Source: Chromera velia
Taxonomy: Eukaryota; Sar; Chromeraceae
Direction: 5' to 3'
Assembly (NCBI GenBank): GCA_018398765.1
Contig: JAHBMJ010001764.1
Span: 1-26,521, forward strand
Length of the DNA: 26,521 nt
The notes beneath the pieces are model-generated. The model made no database searches. It saw only the letters and a list, made by a program, of their open reading frames with translations, and was not told where the DNA came from. Below are positions 1 to 9,700 of the stretch, piece after piece. Position numbers and translations under genes: made by a program. Each line of letters starts with the position of its first letter. The stretch's first letter is position 1.

Positions 1-299
1 GTATTATAAAGTTCTTTCCTGCACGCTACAGCGTTTCGTTGCCGCAAATCTTCTCTGTTCAATTCACAGCAGGAGGGGAACCAGAGGGCCCTTCCAGCCT
101 GAGTGCCTTCTCGGTAGGGAGGTCGCAGCGTTCTCCGGGTCTTTCGACTCGGAGGGCGCAAACTAAGCGATCCTTTTGTAATTGATTCTTTGTATACAAA
201 CAAGAAGGGAAAAAAAAGGGGGGGCAAGCGCATGAAAGGAAAGGAAGAAAAGAGGGTTGAGAAAATGAGGGGCAGATTAATGGGGGGGGTCTCTTTGAA

Positions 300-534
300 G
301 TTGTTCTCTGCCGTCAAAGGGTAGCCTTTGCCAAGGAGACAAACTTTTATAAAGTTTTTGCCCTGCCTCTCCCCTCTTTTCGTTGTTCTCCAAGTTCTAC
401 TCTACCGCCGCTTAAGAAATAAGCCGCAGTAAAAGTGATTAATGAGCAGTGTTCCTAGATTTAGAACAGATGGGACAAACCGGAACCTTTTGACAGACTA
501 GGCTAGATCCGCCCCTCATACACGGGGACGCGGC
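300..534. repeat. Dispersed repeat, copy 1
   Basis: This stretch aligns over about 235 bp with 21806-22038 in the same orientation. Shared blocks are the GTAGCCTTT-CCAAGG core, AAGTGATTAAT, ACTAGGCTA-ATCCG-CCCTC and the terminal GGGGACGCGGC. Identity is imperfect (roughly two thirds by eye), so these are old copies of one family. No ORF is convincing. The class (SINE, MITE or LTR fragment) cannot be told from two copies. Confidence 0.7.
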
Positions 535-619
535 ATGCATAACAAAAACCTCAATCAAAAATTTCGGCTTGCATAACAAAAATTGCTTTGCAGTTTGCGC
601 ACCTGTATAAGAGAACGCA

Positions 620-790
620 CGAATTTTGAATCCGCTCGATCTTGCATGGAAGTTCTTAATTATCGCCTCTCCGATCTTATAATTGGAAGTTAATTGGATC
701 GCGATCATACATGCATGCATGTATGCATCGACCTCATCCGGATCTTTACGGATCTTTATACCCCAATTAATATAGGGTCCGCGGGGGATC
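620..790. repeat. Dispersed inverted repeat, left copy
   Basis: The reverse complement of this segment resembles 3353-3490. The best-matching part reads GCGGACCCTATAT followed by TTGGGGTATAA, then a GATGAGG/CATGCATGCATAC block, then a CAATT-AACTT-AT-TAAG block. The two copies face each other across about 2.6 kb of retroelement debris. They may be ends of one composite element or independent insertions of one family. A run of CCCACC units with an ambiguous base N at 808 lies just inside. Confidence 0.55.
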
Positions 791-1041
791 AGGCTCCCCC
801 CCTTCTCNCCACCCACCCACCCACCCACAATATCACAATCACCCCAAGAAGGAAGTTTGTCTTCAAGCGCGGGCGGGTACGTGTACGTGAACGTTGTGTG
901 TTGGTGTTTTTTTTGTATTTTGTTAGATTTTTGTATGAATTTTACAGTCCGATTGTCTTTTTCGTACCTTTTATGCTCTGTATAGGCTCTTCGGTGACTT
1001 ACATGCATGCATACATACAGATATGTATGCAGATAAGTACA

Positions 1042-1578
1042 TCGTTGGGGCTCGATTTGACAGGACCGTTAGCCGAGGAACGCGACAAACGACCAGACCT
1101 GTTCGCAACTTTGCCAAATGGGGACTCTGTTTTAGGGGATGTGGCTCTGATCCACCCGATCCAGGATACAACCCGCCTGCACAGAAACGCCAAAAAAGCA
1201 AAAGCTGCAGCTAAGGAGAAGGAGGGGAAGAAACACACCCACTATGATGATGCCTGCAGAGCAGTGGGCATTCATTTTGTCCCTTTGGTTTTTCAGACCT
1301 ACGGAAGGCCTGGGGGAGAGACAGTGAGGTTCATGAAAGAGATAGTGAGACAGACTACAGAAAGGTTAGGGGAGATAAATGATGTGTCAGCACGTCAAAA
1401 AATTGCTGACAGGTGGTGAAAAACGTTGTCAGTAGTGGTTCAGAAAGCAGCAGCGTCTACAATCTTGGCATCTGTTCAGGCATTGCCAAGCCGCGGTGCA
1501 CGCGGTACACAGGTCACGGAGATGCTCCTTGGGAGGGAGTTTTTGGCCTACGTGGGCCTTGCAGAGAAGAAAGAGTAA
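1042..1578 (+). pseudogene. Retroelement ORF C-terminal fragment with endonuclease-like fold
   Basis: The plus-strand frame encodes about 179 residues after an ATGCAT-rich repeat. It contains RPDLFATLPNGDSVLGDVAL near its start, then a Lys/Ala-rich helix, then CRAVGIHFVPLVFQTYGRPG. This RPD...DVA...K...FVPL layout is what I know from the region after the reverse transcriptase in some non-LTR retrotransposon ORFs, where it is thought to form a PD-(D/E)XK-like nuclease domain. That assignment is from memory of the family and is moderate. A TGA at 1417-1419 breaks the frame where a second Trp (TGG) is expected, and the same frame stays open to the TAA at 1576-1578. The reverse transcriptase itself is absent, so this is a 5'-truncated dead copy. 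Confidence 0.55.
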
Positions 1579-2394
1579 AGGAAGGGGGGGGGCCAGCAGG
1601 GGCGTTGGCAAAAGATTCTGAATTAAAAGAAAGAGAAAGACCATTTTGATGTTTAAGAGATAGAAAAGATATAAACAGAGAGAAGAGCCTGACAACATAG
1701 ATAAACAAAGTATAGGTCATACGGATGTATACTAGCTTTGCCATTATCGAGCTTAGGATCACAGAGCCCTTTTGTTTGGACAACATACTCGTGTATAGAA
1801 AGTCTGTCAGTCTAAAGGTCTGAACTGAAACCTCCTGATGTTGATTTATCGATCTCAATCACTGCCAAGATGAAACAGAAATAAAATGCATGCAAAAATA
1901 AAATGCATGGAAACGCTTGCACGGCGGCGCAGTGGCGCGGGCCGATGGCGGCGTCGCTCGTGGTGGTGGCGACAGACCCACATGGCTTTACTCAATATCA
2001 GATTGAAGAAATATGACAAATTAAGGAGCCAAAAGCCGCTAAGCATGTAAAAGAATTTATGGATCTAAAGAAAAGGTTTAATAAAGAAATGTTGAGGAGA
2101 AACAAATGTTTTTAACTGGCTAAGGAACCCATTGAAGAAGAAGTCGGGGAAGGGAAAAGGAAGCCCACAACGCTCATCCATAAATAGGCAGAGTTGACCA
2201 CGCGAACATACGGAGAATGAAAGGTATTAATTTTTTTCCATTGTGGAGTAGTATAAGCTAGGCGCGGCGGCCTAGTTCGAGAGGCTTGCGCTTGCAACAG
2301 ATTTGCCGTAATAGATGGACAAGACCTATGCCTAGGCAAGATACATACTGGTCCGACAAAGGACCAGAGAGACACTAATTTAAACATGATGATT
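1579..2394. other. Intergenic, no supported gene
   Basis: No convincing gene lies here. A short plus-strand run around 2007-2110 looks weakly protein-like (Lys/Glu-rich) but is stop-interrupted and unrecognised. ATGCATGCA motifs occur near 1886-1912, followed by a GC-rich patch at 1920-1975. Confidence 0.5.
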
Positions 2395-2499
2395 GAGGGT
2401 TTTTTCATGCATGCCGCATCCCCAAGCCCCTGCCCTTGAATTTTGTATGGTCAAAATGCATAAAATTTTGATGATAAAATTTTGAAGTTAGGCTTTGTA

Positions 2500-2847
2500 C
2501 TAAGCAGGCTGTGCGGGTGCATGTCGGTAGGCATCGTGCTTGTGCACATGATGGCAATACTGACAGATCAATTCAACATCATCTGGGTGATTGGTATTAA
2601 AAACAGTATCGATCCACTGGTCTTCATTTCTATGCCCAATTTTTTTTTCTGTGATCTTTCCGAGGGAGAACTTCCGGTGGGTGCCCAGACGATAGTTGTT
2701 GTGATGCATATCATACGGGTTGCGCCCACCAGGAAGATCGGGAAGGCCAGAAGCACCACAACGCTCACAACAATTTCCAAAAATAGTTCGAATTTCTGTC
2801 TGTTTTGATTGCTTTGTTAGCCTGCTTAATGGTCCAGCCGTGCACAT
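2500..2847 (-). CDS. HNH-endonuclease-like small protein, possibly 5'-damaged
   Basis: The frame runs 115 codons from the ATG at 2847 to the stop at 2500. It carries a zinc-binding pair CERCG (about residues 27-31), a central DMHHNN (about 46-51) and a C-terminal ELICQYCHHVHKH (about 91-103). This C-x2-C / HH-N / C-x2-C-H-x3-H order is the HNH (beta-beta-alpha metal) nuclease pattern, whose members cut DNA in homing endonucleases, transposon proteins and repair enzymes. The frame is open upstream of the ATG to about 2962. However, another minus-strand frame over about 2770-2930 (with KNWKYVHGWTIKQANKAIK) reads more like protein, suggesting a frameshift just before the first cysteine pair. No specific family is recognised. 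It sits inside the inverted repeat at 2424/3273. Confidence 0.45.
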   Translation of the reverse strand: MCTAGPLSRLTKQSKQTEIRTIFGNCCERCGASGLPDLPGGRNPYDMHHNNYRLGTHRKFSLGKITEKKIGHRNEDQWIDTVFNTNHPDDVELICQYCHHVHKHDAYRHAPAQPA

Positions 2848-3209
2848 ACTTCCAATTTTTTTGAATGATAAGAGGTCTGATCCTTTGCTGGAACAGCTGT
2901 TTGCAATGAGCGGCTGAAGTGAAAATAGCGACTGATTAAGGCGGGCAGGGCACCATTTTCTTTATTCTATAGCGGCGGGAACCAGGGGCAGGCGCGGTAA
3001 AAAGATGTCTCCCTGCCGGTTATTCGGTTTTTCGAAGGAAAAAAAAAAGTCGCGAGACGCCCCCCTTCATAGTGGCCGCGGAGACGGCTTGGGCCGCGCA
3101 CGGCTAGGTTGTTAGACCATAAATTACGCTTTTTTTTGCGTCGTTTTCGCGCGCACCGCGCGCGTGACAATACCCTTATAAGGCAAAATCAATAGGGATC
3201 TACCTTTTT

Positions 3210-3210
<1 letters not shown>

Positions 3211-3240
<30 letters not shown>
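3211..3240 (+). repeat. Poly(A) tract, about 30 nt
   Basis: An uninterrupted A run lies 33 bp inside the right 24-bp inverted repeat. It could be the tail of a retroposed sequence or a simple homopolymer. No retrogene body was recognised directly upstream on the plus strand. Confidence 0.8.
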
Positions 3241-3245
<5 letters not shown>

Positions 3246-3352
3246 AATACAGCGCTACAGTCAAATCGTGCGTACAAAATTCAAGGGCAGGGGCTTATAT
3301 ATCATATGAGAGGCGAATCTAAAGAGATCAGATCAATTTAAAGAGATAAGTA

Positions 3353-3490
3353 CATGCGGACCCTATATATATTGATTGGGGTATAATGGACCCCTCATCC
3401 ATGCATGCATACATGCATCATGCAGCAGATATATCGATATACGTGCATGCACTGCAAATATGCATGGCGCAATTGAACTTTATATTGAAG
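3353..3490. repeat. Dispersed inverted repeat, right copy
   Basis: This is the partner of 620-790 in opposite orientation, sharing GCGGACCCTATAT, TTGGGGTATAA and the CATGCATGCATAC block, then a weaker AATTGAACTTTAT match. It is more diverged in the outer part. Confidence 0.5.
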
Positions 3491-3784
3491 CCGTACAGGA
3501 CACCTGGTGAGGTCATCTGATCTTAATTGTGTCGGTGTGCCAGCAAAGAACACAACACAGCAACAGGCAGAAGAGGCAGCCCCTTTTGTATTTCTGATGT
3601 ACACAAGAAGGACAGAATAGAGTCGGACAAGACTGCTTTGTTTTCATCAGCTTCCTGTCTGTCTCTTCTCTATATACGTAAATGTGCGGTGCATTCATTT
3701 GATTCCTCGTTCACACGCAGAACATCTGACTACTTACCATTTCTCTTGAGAGAAAAAATCTTTCTCAATTGCAAACCTCGGATC

Positions 3785-5594
3785 ATGAGCCATAGATTGA
3801 GGGAGCACCAAACAGCCTCAAGGGACGGCCTCAGAAGGCCCACAGGGACGCTCCCAAGGGATCCAAAGGAGGCCCCCAAAAACTTGCTGGACCACGCCTT
3901 AGAGACCATGGTAAGAGAAGCAGGGGGACCCCAGGGATCTAATAAAGGACTTCGGGAGGGAGAGGGAGCGGAAGGGATGACAAAAAGATCCGAAGCAGCA
4001 GATCCTCATCAACCCATGTGCTCTGGACGGACTAATGGTACCCGTTTGATTTCAAATGAGAACCCACAAAGTCAGAATCCAAGCTCCCACCAAGCCGCGC
4101 GCGCTCTTTCTCCTCCAGAGCCCGCCACGGCATCCGCAGCGACGCGTGTCGGAAGGGAAGGAGAGAGAGATGGAGCCCCCCCCACAAGCGGTCTCAATCA
4201 GAACCGACGTACGACTCAGCAGCTGAGGGAAAGAGAGACAAATCTCCGGCCTCAGGACCGTCTACCACGAAAGGGCACTCGTGTTCCGCCAGCAGTCTCG
4301 TCTACGCCCCAGCGGAGTGCAAGCAAGCAGCCAACTTCCTCAGCTGCAGTTGCAGGAGGGGGGAGACAGGGGACCCGTCTTTCCACCGACCGCCCGAGCC
4401 CGGGGGAAAGAGAAGGGCAAGAGAACAGCGGGGGGAATCTGAAGCAGGGAGCGTGTGGGGTAGGGACGGGGCAAGAGGGAGATACGGTACGGTTGAAGGG
4501 CAAAGCAGCAAAGATGATCAGTGGGGAGGCAGAGAGTTTTAAGGAGATTATGAAAGTGAAGCAGCTAGAGAATAGAGAAGAAAATTGTGAAACAATCTCA
4601 TGGAAGAGCGCGCAGGACGAGAGCAAAAGACGGTTGGAAGAACTCTTGAAGTGGCGGCATTCGGAAGAAAAACCGGGAAGGGAGTGGCTGGAGGAGATGA
4701 GGGGGAGGTTGACCACCTTTCAAACAGATTTTCCGCACATGTGGGAAGCCTTCGAGGCGAAATATTGGGTGGGTGGGCAGGTTCCGATTCGGCACTTCTT
4801 TCTTGAATTGCAGTTGAATTTGTACACTGTGCGCACATTCGATTGGTCTTTTTTCTTCAGTAGCGTTTTCGAAATCAAACTGGGAGGGCGCGCTCTCTTT
4901 CTTCTGGATGGAGTGCGGCCGGCACCGGTGGAATGAATCGGGATCCTTGCACGTCCTTGGTGTTACTTTCTTTCTTTCCTTGTTTGTGCTCTGCTTGATT
5001 TGTTGGAGCGATTCATTTGTGTGTCCTGTTGCTAATTTTAGCCTTCGTCTAATCACGCAGTTCACCGCGTTTCTGTTTGCGTTTGAGGTTCCCTCGGTGC
5101 TGTTCTGCACTGCCTTCTTCTTTTCCCTCCCCTCTCCCCGTATGTGTCCATATACAAACAGGTGGAATTCTTTTCGAACAACACCGACGGAATGAGTGCG
5201 GCAATCGACGCGATGATGAACCTGCTGTTCATGCCCACGAGCGACGTGAAGCCTCACGGAAGAAGCTTCAAACTCCACGAACTCAGATTCGCTAACAGAG
5301 AGCTCCAGTGGAAGAAGGCGGAGCTCTCCAAGAAACTCGGGGAGCAGCCCGACAGATACCTCAGATACCTCTGCCTGGCAGCCAACTGCACATTCAGAGG
5401 AACATGTCAGTCCGTTCGTGACTTTTTCTCTCTGCACGTCTGTTTCTTTCGCAGCCAGTCGTGTCTGTGCGTGTGTGCCTTCCTGCTGTCTGTCTGTGTG
5501 TCTTTCTCTTCCAATTTTCATTAGTTCCTTTTCCTGCGTGCACGAAGGGGAAGCGTAAGCAAAGTTCGTCTGTCTGACATGTTCTTCCAAGAAA

Positions 5595-5626
<32 letters not shown>

Positions 5627-6703
5627 ACGCAGAAGAAGGATAGGTAGGAAGGAAGCAGAAGAGAGAAGGGAAGAAGCAAACGACCCCCGGAACCCTGTCT
5701 GCACAAACAAACAAGAGCCTCCCATCTCTGCAGCAAATGCCGGACCTTCTTTTGTCGTCTCCCCCCCTGTCGACGACACCATCTCCCGCGAGTGGGGTAC
5801 TGCAATCCTCCACGTGCAGGCCGTCATAGACCTCGCCAAGTTTGTATACAGACAAGTGGGTCCTCGTCTGGTGATATGATGAGTGCATTCAGAGCTTTGC
5901 ACGGCTTGCAATCGGGATGCAACTTGGGTGGTGCTCCCCGGGTGGCGTGCTCAGGCTTTCAGGAAGCACCATAGACCTTGTCATTTGTGTGGCTGATTAC
6001 TTGATGCGTTTGTAACAGAAATGCGGGGGGAAAAGCGAATGGCTCGTCTCCTTTTGTCTTCCAGCATCCTCAAAACATATGATTCTCTCTTTTGCATTTC
6101 TTGCTGTCTCTCTCCTGGGTAGCTGCCCTTCTGTGTGCCTATATGTACGCCTGACTGCTTGTTTGCCTGGGTTCTTGGCTGCCCTCCAAGCTTGCTGCCT
6201 GCTTACTCACCCACTCACGACGTTTTTCCACATTGTTTCCTACGTGTCGCCTGTTCGGCTGTCGGTCGGAGGCTTCTCTTCCCTCCTTCCTGATATTCAT
6301 CTAGAGGATCTGAAAATGGCCCCCACCATCTGTCGTGACAGCCGCATGCCATGTGATCTTTCTGTCTTCGATCCTTGTTGCCTGGCTGCCTGTTTGTCTG
6401 TCTGTCTGTCTGTCTGTGTGTCTGCGTGCAGAACGAGTTTTCTCTTTCTCTAGAGGCCTACCTGGAAGCTGTGAGGAGATCTCCGAACAACCTGGAGGCC
6501 TTGGATGGGGCTGCCGGTGTGGCCATGTCGGTCTGCCCGCTCTTTCTTTTTTCTATCTTGAGTCCTGAGGAGGGAGCGGGAAACATAGCTGCTTCTGCTC
6601 TTTGCAAGGAGAGGGCTGCCTTGCTTGCATACAATCACCAAGACCTACCGGCAACGAATACTGCCATTCCTGACACAGGCTCTTTGCCGTGCACGTGTCT
6701 GGT

Positions 6704-6764
<61 letters not shown>

Positions 6765-9700
6765 ACACACACACACACGCACACACACACACATTTGTGT
6801 TGTTCTCCGAAGGGGCGTGCGTGAAAAGATGACTCGACCGACCACTCTGCTTCAACAAACACGCTTCTGTTTGAGAATATAAAGCCAGGATGTGGGAGTG
6901 AATTTGTTCATGCGTAAAATTGCACCCGAGTTTAGAAAGAGGTGCATGAAAGTTTTGGGAGCGCAGCCGAATTACAGACAGACAGACAGAGAGGACGATT
7001 CAAGTCATCTATCCAAGTGCACGACTCTCTTCCAAATCCGTTTATGTTGCGGGCTTAATGGATGGACAGACCGACGGACGGATGGATGGATGCATGGATG
7101 GATGGATGGATACATGGATGGATACATGGATGGATGGATGGATGGATAGATGGATGGATGGATGGACGCAGGGAGCTCCACATGCAAGAGAAGAACAAAC
7201 CGCGAGAGATGGCCACCAAGAGAACGCGGGGGCAGGTGACAGCTGGGTCTCAACAGAAGACAGACAAGACGACCGGCTCTGCAGGGCCCTCTGCGGAGGT
7301 TCCGACTGTCTCTGTGACGTTGCATGACTCTAGAGGAACAGGGGTGGACAGGGAAAGAGCAAAAATGACGGCTGAGGGGGCCGCTGGAGATGAGACTTAC
7401 TTTGCCCGCCTTGCTTTGCAATACAGACAGAAGTGCTTGGAGGTTGATCCGACAAGTGAGCTTGGTGATCTCCTTTCTTTTCGTCTTGCTTTTTTTTTTT
7501 TTGCTTTCGTTCTGTGTGGTCGTCTGGCCGTCTTCTGTCTGTGTGTTTATCGTTTCTGTTTGAGGTGATACAATGACACCGATATGCGGCAGCTCACCAG
7601 GCTTTTTATGGGCTTTTGTGTATTGCAAGTGGAAAATGTTGCTGATCAATGTCTCTCTCTCCCACTCACGAAAATCCAAGTCCCCCGCTATGGAGCATAA
7701 TCTTTTTTCTGGAGCGAGCAAATGACAAAGGAGAACGTGTGTTGATGTTCATATCACCATTCTTTTTTGTTTTTTACTATTTCCTTCTGGTTCCATTTGT
7801 GCCTTGAGTCTCGGTTTGGACTGCAGGTGTCCGAGAGGCACGCAAGATGATCGAGCTCCGCGACTGGCTCGGTCACAAAAACTCTAGGGAGGAGGCGGCG
7901 GTGCACTGCGCCCAGGTGATGCGAGAGGAGTGGGTGGAGATGACCAGAGAGGCACAGGAAATCGCAAAGAAGGTCCGTCTGTCCACACAATGAAGATAGT
8001 ACGATTCTGCGCTGCCGCTCCTTAAGTATCGTTTTGACGAATGAAGTCTTTTTCAAATATTTATCCTTCGTCTGTTCCCGTTTTGCTCGGGTTCCGTGCA
8101 GATTTTGGGACTCGATCCGGAAAGTGCTTCGGAAAGAAGAGGCGCCCTGCTCGGAAAAACGAAGCGGGCTGCATGGTGCGAACTTCTGAAGGCCTGCAAC
8201 TTGACATTTCCGATTCTTCTGGAGCTTGAGAAGATCTCTCTTCTTGATGCCCTCCTTTCACCTCTGTCCATTCAGAGCTTATCGGTACTCGTCCCCCCAC
8301 GTACCAACGCTTCAAAATGCACACAAGTGGCTCATTACAGGTACAGGTGGATGCAGAAGGCAGGTAGAAAGGAAGAGGAGCTGCTCCAGTGGACAAAAGA
8401 GGTCAGTCAGTCAGGTTGAAGAGAAACAAGCACGGCATGGTGTTCGCTTTCATGTACCAATGCGAGGGGACTGCCAATGAGAGAGAGTGTCGTAGGAGGA
8501 TGGCAACGTAAGGAGAACAAGGAAAAAGAACAGGGAAAAAGGAGAAAATGGAAAACTGTCTGGTAACTCATTCAGTTCTAAGTTGCTCTAGTCAAATGAC
8601 GCACCACTCTCTTCATCTCCTGTATCAACTTTCTACAGGGTGTTTGCCAGACGGTCACGTGAGAGAAAAAGTCTATCTCCGGTGAAATGCTTCCGCAGTT
8701 TGACGCTCTGTTTGCATGAGTAGCTAGAGGGGTGGGAATTTTCTTGAGCTTCCGCCTGCATCCGCGTTGAAGGTGCTGTGGTGCTTTCTTATTCTGTGCG
8801 CCTTTGGGATTCAAGGAAATTTGAAAATGATTGAGAGCGGGCATGCTTATGGGCTTTTCTCGCTCTTCCCTTCGTGCAGGTGAGGGACTTGTTCGTCTCC
8901 AAAGGCTGCACTGTTCCGCAATGGGCGCAATCCTGCAAGGACGCAGAGAAGAAAGCAGCAGAGACAGAGGCGCAGACATCGAAAGAAAAAGTCAAAGAAA
9001 GCGGGGTCAAGACGAAGAGCGCACACACAGCAAAGTCAGCAAGCAACAATGTCGAGCGGGTAGACAGATTGCAATAATGAGGTAGAACTTCTTCACACAC
9101 TGTTACAAATTCTTTCCATTGCCTTGCTATTTCATTTTGTGCTGTTGCTTTTTTCGTCTGACGGGTTTTTCTTCCTCCTGTTCCTCTTTCAGATTCTATT
9201 TTGGGACAGACAAATAGACACATGCAACGCTCCATCTCTACATATTAATATTGACAAGTACTCCCTAACTGTCTCTTCTCTCTCCCACACGCACACCTCT
9301 CTGCAATTGCAGGAAGTCTTCTGCGGAAGACGAAAAGTCAAGACAACCGCAGACCGCAAAGAGGCGCTCCCCCCCTCCAGCAGGGATGAAAGCCCCTGAG
9401 AAAAACAGAAAATCTCCGTCTCCATCTCCCCAAAGAGCTCCTCAAACCTCTCCACAGACCCCTGCTGCTGCCAGCGGACACCGAACCACCTGTCCCTCAC
9501 CACCCCAACCCCCCGCACAGGCATCCGAGAACCGACAACCACAACAACCGCCATCTTCTGACTCTCTCTCCTCGCTTGAACAACGTCAAATTCCTCCACC
9601 ATCCGCTCTCCCCCTCTCTCCACGATTCATTCAACAACAGGTGCCCTTCCCCGCACAACGCCCCCATGCACCCACCCACATCCCGCCCCCCATGCAGGTG

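Larger units (their letters stand above)
2424..3296. mobile_element. Putative element bounded by 24-bp perfect inverted repeats
   Basis: Positions 2424-2447 and 3273-3296 are exact reverse complements over 24 bp; the left arm begins AAGCCCCTGCCCTTGAATTT. They bracket 825 bp containing the HNH-like reading frame on the minus strand and a run of about 30 A at 3211-3240. The inverted repeat does not extend inward or outward, and I see no target-site duplication directly outside it. The arms could be terminal repeats of a small transposon, or two copies of another repeat placed head to head. The mobile-element label is therefore a hypothesis. Confidence 0.4.
6432..8401 (+). other. TPR-like helical region of the kinase gene (exons 4-7)
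   Basis: Spliced exons 4-7 give mostly helical sequence with TPR-like spacing: [20 protein letters not shown] (exon 4), then [18 protein letters not shown] (exon 5), then charged amphipathic helices in exons 6-7. The pattern of small residues with P-N/D-P at the turn fits degenerate tetratricopeptide-type repeats, which bind partner proteins. A profile search would be needed to count repeats. The span includes introns. Confidence 0.5.

Noticed and set aside
439..1008. 189-codon minus-strand frame near the window start
   Set aside because: It crosses two unrelated repeat fragments and an N base; no domain or conserved motif was seen.
4598..5911. 437-codon minus-strand frame over exons 1-3
   Set aside because: It spans exons and introns of the plus-strand gene, whose splice phases and protein-like exons are better supported.
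6625..6882. Frames of alternating His-Thr or Val-Cys
   Set aside because: They are translations of the (CA)n microsatellite in intron 4.
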